Notes: generated from the letters alone by a model not told the origin. Shown: positions 11,160-23,520, numbered from the stretch's first letter. The stretch: 64,000 bases of DNA from Apostichopus japonicus (GCF_037975245.1 NC_092577.1:1486001-1550000); one strand, 5' to 3'. A program made the numbers and translations.

Positions 11160-11922
11160 AGGGACACTTAAGTGCCCATCAAGGACCCTATAGAGAGAGA
11201 AAAACAAATCTGAAGACACAAACACTCAGACCCCATTACAATGCTTAAAGTGCTTGTCCAAAGCATTCTTAAACCCATTGACACTATTTGCAAGTACTGT
11301 ACAACTTTCTCAGGCAAATCATTCCACACATTCACAACCCTATTAGAAAAAAAGTTATGCCGAATATTAATCCTACTATGTGACTTTTGGTGTTTAAGAC
11401 AGTGACCTCTGGTACAACTCCTGTTAGCAAACATGAAAAAGTCGGCAAAGGATAAATTGTCAAAACCATACACAATCTTGAAAACCTGGATTAAGTCCCC
11501 ACGTAATCTCCTAAGCTCCAGTGTGGTGAGATTCAACAGTTGTAACCGCCTATAATAAGGAACACTCTTTAAGGAACTAATCACCCTAGTAGCCCTCCTC
11601 TGGACCTTTTCAAGTACTTCCTTATCCTTAAGAAAATAAGGGTTCCAAGCCTGCACAGCATACTCCAGATGAGGCCTAACCAACTGCTTATAAAGCCTAG
11701 AACTACTGTATGATGTCCTCTTTCAGAAAAGTGAAGTTCCTCTTGATTATACCTAAAACCCTATTACCTCTTTTAGCAGCTTCAAGACAATGTTTAGAAG
11801 GTTGCAAAGATGAGTCAATGTAGATACCTAGGTCTCTTTCAACAGAGACCTCCTTTAACTCCACACCATTAAGATTGTAAGTAAACTTTTGGTTACTACT
11901 ACCAATGTGCATTACCTTGCAT
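11160..11922 (-). pseudogene. LINE copy A, C-terminal part of RT protein
   Basis: The segment contains VRPHLEYAVQAWNPYF and RRATRVISSLK, the conserved region behind the RT catalytic core in CR1-like proteins. The frame is broken at 11704-11710 and again at 11295-11301. After the second TACTGTA, the expected A-x-SVN-x-F motif is read in another frame. No enzyme activity is expected. Confidence 0.75.
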
Positions 11923-11931
11923 TTATCGATA

Positions 11932-12653
11932 CGAAGTGATTATTCGCAAGGCAGCCCGGCAAATAACGTACACAGACACCTTATTCGCAGGGCTGTGACG
12001 ATTTTGAAAATAGGTTTATAGGTTTTGCTATAGATACCAGTCAGTTTAGGGGCCTTCAAAAAGCCAACCTTTTGGGCCCAAATAGTCTTAGCCACTTCAT
12101 AAGCTAATTTTTGGAACCCCAGCAGTTCAATTTTAAAAGCTTATTTTAAGGGAGCTTATCTTGGGATTCCCCAAAAGCCGATATTGCCTGAAAGCCAATA
12201 TGGTCAAGGGTGTGACCCCCCCCCTCCCACACCTTTACATGCAAATGAGCAGTCACTCTGCAAAAACAAAAGTGAAAATGAGGGATGACATTTTTTATGT
12301 TGGCGGTACTAATGCTAGACTGGTTCAATCTTAAGGCCCTAGGCTCCCAAAACCAATCCTAACAGCATTAAGATAGGAATCCCAAAGGCCAATAAATTCC
12401 TCAAAATATAGAGGCTCCCAATTAAGACTCAAAAAGAAAGCTGGTGCCCAAAAGCAAACTCGAATAGGCCCAAAAGTTACTGAGCCTGTTAACCCAGTCT
12501 AAGGCTGCCCTGTGAATAAGGTGTATGTGTCTGGCTATTCGCAGGGCAACCCTGCAAATAAGATGCTTGTGTCTGGTTATTCACAGGGCTGCCCTGCGAA
12601 TAAGGTTTATGTGTCTGGCTATTCGCAGGGCTGCCCTGCAAATAAGCCCCACC
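11932..12653. mobile_element. 722 bp palindrome-rich DNA element in LINE copy A
   Basis: Flanked by the 9 bp direct repeat TTATCGATA (11923-11931 and 12654-12662). LINE copy B at 48615 shows the empty site. The ends are imperfect inverted repeats of about 33 bp, rich in TTATTCGCAGGGCAGCC. The right end holds three or four tandem near-palindromic units (TATTCGCAGGGC then GCCCTGCGAATA) separated by GTGTCTGGCTA-like spacers. The middle (12010-12500) is non-coding. The 8-9 bp target duplication fits hAT or Mutator-like elements; the superfamily is not settled. Confidence 0.75.
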
Positions 12654-12662
12654 TTATCGATA

Positions 12663-13524
12663 TTAAAGAGCATTTGCCACCCTTGAGACCAGGAAAAAAT
12701 CTTATCCAAATCCGCTTGAAACTTCTCAGAATCGCTTTTGGAAGAGACCTCAGAATACAATTTGGTGTCATCAGCAAACTTCTTAGCTGTACACAAAATA
12801 TCTCAGTCGATGTCATTTATATAGGCAACAAACAACAAGGGACCCAATACAGACCCTTGTGGAACACCACTAGTAACGTTCTGCCAAGAAGAAGCACAGC
12901 CTTTAATAACCACCCTCTGTTCCCTACTGTATTACCAAGCAAATTCCCGATCCAAGACAGTAAATTCCCATTGACACCCATGCTCTTCAGCCTAAGTAAA
13001 AGACGCTGATGGGGAACTTTATCAAAGGCCTTCTGGAAATCCAGGAACACAACATCTACCGACTTCTGCCTATTTAGTGAGCTTGTTACATCTTCCATAA
13101 ACTCAAGAATATTAGTGAGACAAGACCTCTTTTGACAAAAGCCATGTTGAGACTCTCTGATCAAAGACTGACTGCTGAAGTGACAGACCATATACTTTTT
13201 AACAATAGACTCCATGACCTTACAAACTACACTAGTGAGACTAACAGGCCTATAATTACAGGGCTTAGACTTACCAGTATCACCCTTCTTGAAAATTGGG
13301 GTAATATTAGCACATCTCCAGTCCCTAGGAACATAACCTTCATCCATAAATTTACTAAAAACCAACGAGAGTGGAACGCAGAAATGGTGTGCAAAAGTCT
13401 TCAACAAATACGGATGGATTGCATCCGGTCCAGAAGCTTTAGAAACATTTAGACAAAGCAGCTCCTTTAAGACAACCTCATCCGAAAATAAGACCGTATC
13501 CAGTTTAGGCCTATCACTGCCCAC
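12663..13524 (-). pseudogene. LINE copy A reverse transcriptase core
   Basis: Motifs appear in order from 13524: SKASGPDAIHPYLLK, CANITPIFKKGD, YRPVSLTS, SQHGFCQKRSC, VVFLDFQKAFDKVPHQRLL, then FADDTKLYS near 12770 with the catalytic Asp pair. The enzyme would prime cDNA synthesis at the nicked target. A 5 bp insertion (TACTGTA at 12925-12931) shifts the frame just before the [14 protein letters not shown] block. LINE copy B, which lacks the insertion, reads through in frame. Confidence 0.85.
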
Positions 13525-14156
13525 CTGAAAATCTGGAATACTACTCGTACTGTATCTTCCCTTGTGAAAACCGACACAAAATAGTTGTTCAAAAGATCTG
13601 CAAGATCCTGACTATCAGTAACTATATTATCAGCCCGTGGTGCCCTAAGAGAACAATTGCATCTTTAACTTTCTGCTTTGACCTGACATAAGAAAAGAAG
13701 GCCTTTGGGTTATCCTTAATTTTTAGGGCAATGCTTTTTTTCGAAATTCAATTTTGCATGAGAGACTAAGCATTCTACTGTACCTTCAGCTGATGAATTT
13801 TAAACTTGGCCAAAACAGATTCAGATTTAGTCCTCCTAAACAACTTCCACATTCTTCGTTTTTGCCTAATTGCACATATAACTTTCTTATTCATCCAATG
13901 AGGCATACTGCTTTTACGACGACGATTCTTCCACGGAACATGATTTTCCATAATGACCTTTAATTTATCAGCAAAACAAATCCAAGACTGAGAAGCACTC
14001 ATACTGTATCTCTAAACAAATTAATCTAATCTGTACCCTTTAGTAAAGTTTCAATTGCCTTAAAAAAACCAGGGACTTTTTCATTGCTAACAGAATTGAC
14101 GACTTTGCAAACAACATCAAAAGCTAGTATATCATGATCACTAGTTCCTAGTTTTC

Positions 14157-14771
14157 CTAGGCCGTCAAATCAACAACATTGCTTGGATTAGAACTCAAAA
14201 CAAGATCCAGGATGTTATCCCCACTAGTAGGGAAAGTAACATGTTGATGTAAAAAGCAATCTTGCACAACATCTAGAAAATTACTACCCTTCCTACTACT
14301 AGAACCATCTATCCAATTAATGTCAGGAAAATTAAAGTCGCCCATTATAACAACATCACCTTTAGCAGCCTTTCTTAGAATTGAATCAAACAGCACAACA
14401 TCATTATCATCGCTGCTGTTAGGAGAGCGGTAAACAACACCCACAGTGATAATGTCCCTGGACCTCTTGGACTTGTTTGTGGACAACTTGCACCAGACAG
14501 AATTAACAAAAGCCCCTTGCAACTGTGATTTCTCAACACTTACAATGTCATCCCTAACATACAGTAAAACTTCCCCACCAACCCCATTATGAGTATCCCT
14601 TTTGTCCTGACGATACACAACATACCCCGGGTGAGAAACCTCAGCACTATCAATGTCCTCCCTTAACCAAGATTCGGTGATACCAAACACATACGGTTTC
14701 AGATCCTCAAGAATCACAGTAAATTCAGCAAAATTTTTACGAATACAAGTTTCTAGCATTGGTAAAGACAA
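14157..14771 (-). pseudogene. LINE copy A APE-type endonuclease
   Basis: About 200 residues with the order ITESWL, GGEVLLYVRDDI, VGVVYRSPN, GDFNFPDINW and NILDLVLSSNP. These are the APE endonuclease blocks of CR1-like elements; the GDFN motif includes a catalytic Asp and Asn. The enzyme nicks target DNA. The expected upstream block (FTNAR) is in another frame because of an extra base near 14735, a lesion shared with copy B. The frame also opens without an upstream ATG. Confidence 0.85.
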
Positions 14772-15040
14772 TCTTCAGCTTATCCATGAAACTATGTACC
14801 TTAGCATGCCTCCTAAAGTTAGAACTACTGTATGACTATCACTTTTCTTGCTTTCAAAACGCCTATAATCGCCTCCACTAGGAACATAATCCTTATCCAC
14901 AATTATTCCTGACCTCATCGCCCCCCCCCCCCAATTTAGTTTATATTGACAGAGATTCTTGTGAATACAATTCCTCTGGACAACTGAGCCAAATCTAGCT
15001 CTCTTTTGGATATATCCAATCTTCCTTCCACATTTCATAT

Positions 15041-15485
15041 CGACATTAAGGGTTACAAAATACGTTTACAGGAATAGTGGAGTCTTGAGGGCCTTTTTGA
15101 GTATTTGTGGTTCTCTGTTTCCAGGATGATGTTCAAATGCTTCGAGTTAAGAACATTTTAGGATTTTTGCCGAAGATATACAGAGCCAACTAATATCAAG
15201 ATAAATCTTGGAGGATAAGTGCTATATACAGACATTACAGTATTAAAAATTTCAGAGGTGTTTCCCATGTAAAATACAGCGAATAAAATTATTAAATTAT
15301 CTGAGATGCCAGGCCTGTGATCAAGGAATTTCAAGTATTATAAACGTTCACGCTTATCATATCACTTATTGAAGCTGCCTCTAAAACCACTGAATTATTC
15401 ATAGCCATGCAGTATACAAAATCAAGTATATTCCCAGGAAAGTATGTTTTTAAAGTGGGGTCATTCTGTGAACATATTATTTGTC
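15041..15485. repeat. Duplicated block D1 beyond LINE copy A
   Basis: Nearly identical to 53725-53991 plus 63937-64000. It contains the unoccupied form (TTAA at 15292-15295) of the site into which Gypsy-3 inserted in the paralogous block. It also lacks the CTGTA insertion found at 53868-53874. Confidence 0.85.
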
Positions 15486-15502
15486 CGGAGACATTGGTTA
15501 TA

Positions 15503-15745
15503 CTTATACAATATAACTAGACATTTCGCGGAAACGCTACCTGTGTTAAAAGTGTTATCATGTAATGGTGACACCGGCTCCACCTTTACGGATATCTGAA
15601 ACATTTTCTTTCCCGTAGATAAGTGCTCGGTTGATGATCTTCCTCTAATATTGCGGTTGATCCGTTTCGTCTTGCGATTTCTTTTTCTAACTCTAAGCTT
15701 GGTAATATTTAACAAGAGCCGAACGGTTCCTTGCTGAGTATTGTG
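15503..15745. repeat. Dispersed repeat R1, copy 2
   Basis: Matches 2735-2945 over most of its length with small indels, including CTTTACGGATATCTGAAAC and AACAAGAGCC. Non-coding. Confidence 0.65.
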
Positions 15746-15799
15746 TATCATCACCATAGAAACTGAACATAGCTGTGTCTATGTCAAGCCAATTGCTCA

Positions 15800-16205
15800 A
15801 TAAATTGAAAAACATGGATTATCGGTCGAAAAAACATGTTTATTGACCGATAAACCATGTTTTTCGATCGAAAAACCATGTTTATTGACTGATAAACATG
15901 GATTTTCGGTTGACAAACACGGTTTATCTGCGAGAATCTATGTTTATTGCTTGAAAAACATGGATTATCGCTGATAAACATTGTTTTTCGGCATTAAACA
16001 TGTTTTTTCAGTCGAAAAACAAGGTTTATCGGCCATAAACTGTGTTTTCAAGCGATAAACATGGTTTTTCTGTGTCAATCTATGTTTATCTGCGATATTC
16101 CATGTTTTTCAAGAGATAAACATGGATTTTCGAGCGAAAAACATGGTTTATCGCCGATCAACCATGTTTATCGCCAATAAACCATGTTTATCGCATAAAA
16201 ACATA
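15800..16205. repeat. CATGG minisatellite, left arm
   Basis: About twenty units of 20-21 bp, each near-palindromic around AAACATGGTTT and joined by TCGnnCGA. Adjacent positions toggle between A and T (TTATCG or TTTTCG; CGATAAA or CGAAAAA) while the core stays fixed. Confidence 0.85.
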
Positions 16206-16874
16206 GCTACGGTCCAGCACAATCCGCACATGGCCAAGTGCGGAACAATAATCGGCAACGCACAGGCTTCGTACATCTTCATCGATATGACACCGATCTC
16301 ACGACACAAGCTAAGTCCGCTAAGTACCTTTTTTCGAAAAAAATGCACGTTATGAATAACGAACCTTATGAACAGTGAGTGTCAGTGACCCTTATGACTA
16401 ATGGTCCTTATGAATATCGGGCTGACCCCATGAGTTGAACATCAATTGACATGTTTCAAACACAATTGAAGGTCAATTGATATCACAGCATATATGCTGT
16501 GTCTGGGTAGGCCCGGGCAGGATGAAATTTTCAGGGCGGTGAGGGTGAATATTCCTAAGAAAAAGTGTTGTTATAGAGGGAAAATTTCCTGCAGTGTTAC
16601 ACCTGGAAACCTCGGCATAGGGCTTAGTAGTGGTATTGCTACTGATCTTTCAGGAGCTCTGGAAAAAAAATCGTCAACGTTTCCCAAATACAGGGCGAAT
16701 CTTTGATAGTGTATGGGCCTATAGTAACGTATGGTAACCTATAGTGAATAGTGAAACTTTTACTCAGTCGGACACAGAACCTATATTGAAGCCAAATATA
16801 ATTAGCAACAATATGATTAACCATAACATGATAGCCTTACTCAGCTGTTAGCCGTCAATGGAGACTTAAAGATA

Positions 16875-17185
16875 TTCTTTATTGGTCCCAATTATAGCAC
16901 ACTATAGCTAGGAAAGTTTTGTGACTACGTAATCGACCTGCCACGGTCGTAAATCAACCTTTTAACATCATTAGGCTCTTTGAGTAAACACTGTGTGGAA
17001 ATATGTTCATGTCTACAGTGAAGTTAATCATAAAGCGTTCACACTTAGACCCTCATACAAGAAAAAATGTGTGGCAGGCGTTGCAAACTAATTGGCAAAA
17101 AGAGGACATTTACGACCAAAGCAGGTCGATTACGTAATCATAAGAAACTTTTCCATGATAGCGTGCTATAGTTGGGGTCTATACA
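16875..17185. repeat. Inverted repeat, arms about 85 bp
   Basis: The left arm (ACTATAGCTAGGAAAG, GACTACGTAATCGACCTG) returns inverted at 17110-17180 (CAGGTCGATTACGTAATC, CTATAGTTGGGG). The spacer is about 100 bp. It may be a small MITE nested in the larger element. Confidence 0.6.
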
Positions 17186-17573
17186 GAAGACCTTTAAAGT
17201 CATAGGAAATAGCCATAGAGCGTACTAGGAACTCCTTTATACTCTATGGAATAGCCTTATTGCATAATATAAAGGCTTACAATAGTCCAAGGGCTAAGAG
17301 AAGTCAAAACTACCGTTGAAAATTCCGCAGTAAGCTGGAAAGTCTGTGTATGAAATTGTCAACAGAAGGTTGGGAATTTGATACTCTCTCCTCTCTATTC
17401 GGCAAAGGCGCCAACGCAGAATTTATCAGGATATACAACCGTGAGCACACCATGAACAGTCTCACATCGGTAACAGGGGCCATATTTCGTTGTTCCTAAT
17501 TACGGATAGGTCCGGGACCAACGAAGATAGGGTACGGCTCACCCACATGCGGCTTCGGAACCAAAGATTTATC

Positions 17574-17621
17574 ATATATATATATATATGTAAATACATA
17601 TATATATATATATATATATAT
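17574..17621. repeat. TA microsatellite
   Basis: Alternating TA run with a short interruption (TGTAAATACA). Confidence 0.9.
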
Positions 17622-17659
17622 AACATGTAGAGTTTTCGAAGTAGTTCCGATAAATTTTC

Positions 17660-18025
17660 ATCAAATAAAAAACCATGATTGATCGCCGAAAAACTATGCC
17701 TATCGGTCGATAGACATGGTATATCGCCGATAAACATAAATTTCGGCGAAAAAACATGGTTTATCGGTCGAAAAACCATGTTTATCGCCGATAAACATGG
17801 TTTATCACCGATTGATATAGATTTCGGCGAAAAACATGGTTTATCGGTCGAAAAACCATGTTTATCAGCGATAAACATGGTTTATCGCCGACAAACCATG
17901 TTTATCTTTCGAAAAACATGGTTTATCGCCGAAAAAACATGGATTTTCGAGAGATAAACTTGGATTATCGGTCGATAAACATGGTTTTTCGACCGAAAGT
18001 CCATGTTTTTCGATTATTGAGCATT
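17660..18025. repeat. CATGG minisatellite, right arm
   Basis: The same ~20 bp unit as 15800-16205, about seventeen copies, ending in ATTATTGAGCATTTGGCTTG. Short frames across it are spurious. Confidence 0.85.
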
Positions 18026-18238
18026 TGGCTTGCCATATGTGTCTAGAAATATCCAAGTCCTCCAAACCAACACCGTACCGGTACGCGAGATTTTTTTCCC
18101 CAGCGCGGTCAAGGCCATCATTTGCATACCTCGCTTCTCATTGGCTGGGTCCGTATACATAAGATTCATTACAGTATCAACTAGAAGCTGATTCACATAC
18201 CACAAGCTCATCACATACCTCAATTCACAAGGCCACTT

Positions 18239-18930
18239 CCCAGGTGAAAATTCCAGTTAATACCTGTTGAACTGGTTTTAACAGGTACCTGTTGCAACTG
18301 GTATTTGGTGACAGGTAATAACAGGTATTAAATGGTATTAACGGGTGTTAACTGGTATTGACAGGTATTAACTGGTATTAACAGGTTTCAACTGTTTTCA
18401 ACAGGCATAACAGTTTTTAACTGGTATTAACAGGTATTAGCTGGTATTAACAGGTTTCAACTGTTTTCAACAGGTTTCAACAGGCACAACAGCTTTAGCT
18501 GGTATTAACAGGTATTAACTGGTAATAACAGGTTTCAACTGTTTTCAACAGGCATAACAGTTTTTAACTGGTATTAACCGGTTTCAACTGTTCTCAACAA
18601 GTTTCAACAGGCACAACAGCTTTTAACTGGCATGAACAGGTATTAACTGGTAATAACAGGTTTCAACTGTTTTCAACAGGCGCAACAGCTATTAACTGGT
18701 AATAACATACTGTATGAAGTGGTTTCAACTGTTTTCAACAGGGGTAACAGGTTTTAACTGGTTCTGTTTTCAACATGTCTTTACTGGTATTGAAAACGTT
18801 TGAACAGGTAAGAACATGTATGGAAGGTTTTAAGCTGGTTATAACAGTAGGATTTTCCACAGGTTCAATTGTTTTCAACAAGTTATCTGGTGAAAACAGG
18901 TGGCGAAGAATTTCAACAGGTTAAAATTAC
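18239..18930. repeat. AACAGGT minisatellite, left arm
   Basis: Tandem units of mixed length built from GGTATTAACAGG, GGTTTCAACTGTTTTCAACAGG and similar blocks. Identity decays toward 18930. One TACTGTA interrupts it at 18708-18714. Confidence 0.85.
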
Positions 18931-20083
18931 TCTTTACAGTTGCACATGATGTAGGTCTAACACTTAACAAGCAAGTTAAGGCGAGGGAGAACTTCCAGCA
19001 GATGGAGTAAAAATCACTGTTGACAAAAATCTGAAAATATCATTTTATTCCAACAAAGTTAAGACAAGTTAATGCATCAAACATGAATGGCAAAAGTATA
19101 GTACTGCACAATAATGCAAAGTTGAGAGCAATGAAAAAGAAAACATAAATTTGGAGTCTAACAAGAAAGCAAACTTCTGAAGTAAACGCTTTCATATTAC
19201 ACATTAAAAACTTACATATATTATGAAATACCAACTAAATATGTTCATTAAAACAATGATTTCATGTATTGCTGTGGCAATTAAGAAAGGAAACTCTATC
19301 TGTTAAAACAATATAAAGGTTAATTTTTTATCAATCATTATATCAAAATAAAAGTTACAGCTGAATAGATAAAAGTTATTCAAGAGTTAGCATTACCAAA
19401 CTATGTAGTGTGCAATTCTGCATGCTAGGCAGACAATAATAATAGCAAGTCAGACAGTAACCTTTTGAAAGGAATTCGTTCTTAAATTGGCTACCAATCA
19501 GATCTTAAAAAACAATATTTACCTACAAAGCATGTATTTGTAATGCATATTTATACTGAACACATATGTGACGACAATATACTGTCTATTCTGGAGTTTG
19601 AATAAAAATCTGAATACTGTTTAATGGCATTTGTACATACTGATTACTAGAAATGTTAGTTCTTTAAAAAAAATAAGGCAAAAGTGGAAAGATGACTTTG
19701 CCAAGTAAAAGTCAACATCAGTCTATAATAGTCATGGTTAAACCACTTTCAAGAAAAAACTGTCCAGAAGATCTCCATTGAAAACTTAAGTTGTAATTGA
19801 CAGCAACATACTTTCCATTTCCTGAATTTAATTGAAAAACTAAATAATAAATACTATATAATGGCAAACAATAACTGTTTAAAACATAATAATAAATATG
19901 GGTTTAATCCTACTTTGAAAAAAGAACTGTCTACAAAAATTCCTCTGAAAAGTTAACTTGTCAGTGACAGCAATATGCTGTCAGTTTGAATAAAACTAAA
20001 GACTGTTTAATGGTAAGCAATAACCATTGAAAAAAATAATATGATACTAATGTTTTAAGGCCTTCTTTGTTTTACGATTGACG
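18931..20083. other. AT-rich interior of the CCCAGG element
   Basis: No convincing coding region. A partly repeated phrase (GAAAAAACTGTC...AAAA...CTTAAGTTG and GAAAAAAGAACTGTC) around 19750-19990 suggests old internal duplication. Confidence 0.4.
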
Positions 20084-20904
20084 TCAGCTTCTCGGATATG
20101 TATTTGCTGAACCTTGCAGCTTCCTCAGTAAACTGCAGCTTTCTTTCAAACGTTCCACGAATTGTGCTGCAAGAAACAAAGCGTATGAACACTTAAGAAT
20201 TGACTTATCATGATTAACAGTAACAGTGTGGTCCTAAAACTTAACAAACTCTCTTGCATTGCTAGATGAGTGCTTTCATGGAAAGTTAAGGTCAAACTTT
20301 CCTATGGTTTAGAATGTCTCACGATATTTATCTCTGTTGGTATCCAACCTGAATGGACTAGCAATCACAGTCTAACCAAGAACAGTCTTTTGGTTTAGAA
20401 TTTGGGTTTGCTCAATCTTTTGGTTGGAAAAACTACACCACTATGGTAGTTTGATTGTAGGCTTCCTGTCAGAACTCAAAGGCAATTAAGAACCAACCAA
20501 AATGATATCAGTTGTTAACTCATGATACTGGAATGCATAATCCCCCTGATAAATAGTTCTGTCAGTGTTAAAAAATTAGTTACTCCTGAAAAACAGCTTA
20601 TTCAGTAAATTATATTGTACACTTGTGTACTAAGTCATGAGCTTGTAATATAAATGGTAACTTGTTTGAAAGCTTTTCATAATGACTAACCTTCCATAGC
20701 ATTAAGCTTCATGGGAGACAACAGCGGTTTTGCATCTCTGTCACTGTTGAATCGTGTGCAAGCATTCCCAACGACTTTCGTTTTCAAAGTGTTGGTACCC
20801 CAAATCAACACCAGTAAAGTCTTCACGAACATAGAGTGTTTCTCTTAACTACAAATGGCCTCCCACTTGTCTTCAGGAAGCCCAAAATCTGCACCAATAT
20901 TGAC
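20084..20904 (-). pseudogene. BEN-domain-like gene, last two exons
   Basis: On the minus strand a splice acceptor (TTCACAG) precedes an exon at 20904-20691. It encodes a stretch ending in FVKTLLVLIWGTNTLKTKVVG, followed by KPLLSPMKLNAME. This resembles the C-terminal half of the BEN domain, a DNA- and chromatin-binding module. A donor (GTTAGT) follows. An acceptor (TTCTTGCAG) opens a second exon at 20166 in matching phase, ending at TGA 20084-20086. A TAA in the first exon just after the WEAICS motif would truncate the protein, so this copy looks dead. Possible coding remnants occur at 21300-21460. Assignment is from memory of the BEN pattern only. Confidence 0.4.
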
Positions 20905-23222
20905 CTGTGAACAGAAAATATGATATACCTGTAAGCATATATACAGATATAGCACATGATAACTCACATTATCATAAACATACATTAACATTAAAATTTT
21001 ATATCAACATATTGGGAGGTAAACATTTAAATCAAGGTCCCTCAAGTTATAAGCCAGGAATAGCAGCTTTACCAAATAATTACTAGCTTTGCACTATAAC
21101 ACCAAGTTATTTTTCAAAGCTTAATAACCATGTTTATAATTATCCCAAATCAGTAAAAAATTGGCCAAACTTATGACGCTTGTACGTAAATGATGTACCA
21201 GACTGTTTTTGATATATTATATATAAACAGGTTATGAAAAGTATCTAAATAATATCATTACACATTTGGGTACAATAGTTAAACTCACCCTTCCATTTTT
21301 TTTTCTATGGCACTTGTTCCTTTGCTTTTTGGACTCTTGGATAAACTCTTAATATCATCTTACACCATTATGTCTTTAAGCCATATACGTTCTCCTCTTC
21401 TGTTGTTGCCTCCACACTGGTGTCGTACATCACAGGAAACCTCACCTGGATATTTGGTTTTTCAATTCTTCCTAGAAAAAGGAAATAGCAAAGCAGCAGT
21501 AGTCATGAATCATTTTAAAAAAATGAAATAAAGTTGTCACCACAAAGTGATGTGAGATTTGCTTCCACAATAGTCTGAAAAAAGGATTCCCAAGGTCTGA
21601 AGCAGACTGTATAAAGCTGAACATTTGAACCAGAGTGTCATCATTGCAACCAGAATCAAATGCCCAGACTACAGAGATAATAAAACATGGGCTAAAACTT
21701 TGTTTGTTTTTAAGATCTAAAAATACAAGATTTTAGAAACACAAATGCACTGAGCCAACTTATTTATAGGCCTAATTGTTTTAAGTTGTTATTTTGCTTG
21801 CTCACTTAACAAGTCTTATTTAGACCTAGGCTAGAGAAGAAACAGTTCTTTGTCACACTAAGTCAGTTTGTCTTTCAGTCGTTTTTTTAGTCTTACTAGT
21901 AGTAGTACTAAAGTATATAATACCAGTGACTAGCCAACATAATTTGTTCAGCCTACTGTAACAGTAAGTTTGAAGGTCTAGCCTTGTTTTATTCAATATC
22001 ACATAGCCTACCCATTTAGATTCACATGGGAAATTCAAGAAATCTTTACCAAATGAGTGTAGACCTAAGCTTCAAGTAAACTACAGTATTGAAACTCAGT
22101 CCCAGCATTTGTTTGGAAATAAATTAGAAGATTATGTGCGACTGTTCAATCTAGCCCAATACACACATAACACATTGTTAATTGGTGTTTAGAATGCACA
22201 GTTTAGTGTTGAGAACGCACTGCAATACTCAATAGAAAACCTAGGCTACTCACTGTCATTGCACTTGTGTATCGCGAAACGCTAGCCTAACAACGGTCAC
22301 AAGTGCCAGTGGCCTAACAATTAACGTTAGATTTACCTCCAAGTTTAAGGAACAACAGGTAAGCCGATGGTGGCGGTTAATACTTCCATTCTTCTATAGA
22401 TCTTCTTGGGTGATTAATAGTTGAAAGTTGCTTAGAGTGATCGTATTAAACCATGCCAAGCAATGCTTACGCTGTGCAATGCAAGTTGCCGTTGCTCCTC
22501 GGTTTCGAAATTGAATATGGTGTTGAAGTCAAAGTTCAACCTCGTACAAAATGTGATTATCGAAAAAATTTAAAAAATTGTCTTTGGCCCCAATTTGAGA
22601 ATTTCATGTCACTAAAAATTACAAATGTCATTAATTGATATCAAAAATTTAAAACAAAAGTAAATAAGAAAGAATTAAATCATAATACAATTTAAACATT
22701 AATTATTTTTATCTTGATCTTGACTTGGCAATATGTGTCTTACTTTCTTAGACTATGAATCACTGATCTAAATATAGATGCGAGCTCGTCTCAATCTTTT
22801 GATGTATGTGTATGCTACGTATTCATATACTATCTGGAAGAACTCTCTCATAAATTTAATATGTGAATTTTTCATTTTACCTTAATGTACCAAATAGGAT
22901 AAACAATTCAGTGATCAGACATATGTTATACCACATCTTTGCAGTGGCAAAGCCAGCGAGGGCGGGGAAGGGGGGGGGCAGGGGAAAGAGTACCTCCACA
23001 AAAAATTTTGGGGACAGATGTCCGACGGTGAAGAAAACGAAGGGAGCAAAAAAAGAGGAAATAATTGCATTATTTTGCATATAAGCCCTTTATGAGAAAC
23101 ACAAATTTTCAAGCCCCCCCTCCCCTCATAAACCTTCCCTGACAACGGTGATCCACCATTATGTGCCTTAAAGTGGAGACAGAAATTTGAACCAACTGGT
23201 ACGTGTTGAATGCAACTGGTGT
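20905..23222. other. Remaining interior of the CCCAGG element
   Basis: Around 21300-21460 the minus strand has a Ser/Lys-rich open stretch ending near a GTGAGT donor. It may be another exon of the BEN-like gene, but stops interrupt it. 22940-23150 contains long G and C runs and looks like a small degraded DNA-element fragment. The rest is AT-rich without recognisable genes. Confidence 0.4.
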
Positions 23223-23520
23223 AACAGGTACCTGTTAAACCAGTTGTTTTCAACAGGTACCTGTTAAACCAGTTGTTTTCAACAGGTACCTGTTAAACCA
23301 GTTGTTTTCAACAGGTACCTGTTAAACCAGTTGTTTTCAACAGGTACCTGTTTAACCAGTTGTTTTCAACAGGTACCTGTTTAACCAGTTGTTTTCAACA
23401 GTTACCTGTTAAACCAGTTGTTTTCAACAGGTACCTGTTAAACCAGTTGTTTTCAACAGGTACCTGTTAAACAAGTTGTTTTCAACAGGTGTTTTACCTG
23501 TTGAAAGCAACTGGTTTAAC
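23223..23520. repeat. 29 bp minisatellite, right arm
   Basis: About ten near-identical 29 bp units beginning AACAGGTACCTGTTAAACC and ending CAGTTGTTTTC. Each unit contains the palindrome AACAGGTACCTGTT. Units then degrade toward 23723. Confidence 0.9.

Larger units (their letters stand above)
11125..15040 (-). mobile_element. CR1-like LINE, copy A (defective)
   Basis: The minus strand carries remnants of a non-LTR retrotransposon: a possible upstream ORF piece, APE-type endonuclease, reverse transcriptase and C-terminal domain. The 3' tail is made of ACTAAA-like units near 11125-11145. RT motifs (GPDAIHPYLLK, NYRPVSLTSVVCKVME, DFQKAFDKVPHQ, FADDTKLYS) match the CR1 clade. It is broken by frameshifts, by TACTGTA insertions at 11295, 11704 and 12925, and by a 722 bp element at 11932-12653. 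It is about 97% identical by eye to copy B and shares its flank beyond the 5' end, so the two arose by segmental duplication. Confidence 0.85.
15782..18037. mobile_element. hAT-like element with minisatellite ends (family CATGG)
   Basis: Flanked by the 8 bp direct repeat TGTGTCTA (15774-15781 and 18038-18045). The left end TGTCAAGCCAATTGCTCAATAA matches the complement of the right end, TATGGCAAGCCAAATGCTCAATAA; both then run into arrays of ~20 bp units. A third relative starts at 44459 with TATGGCAAGCC. The middle (16205-17660) has no transposase, only short spurious frames and an internal inverted repeat. I infer a non-autonomous hAT-like element. Confidence 0.75.

Noticed and set aside
22453-22638. 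Short plus-strand ORF beginning MPSNAYAVQC
   Set aside because: 61 residues, no domain, AT-rich context; could be chance.
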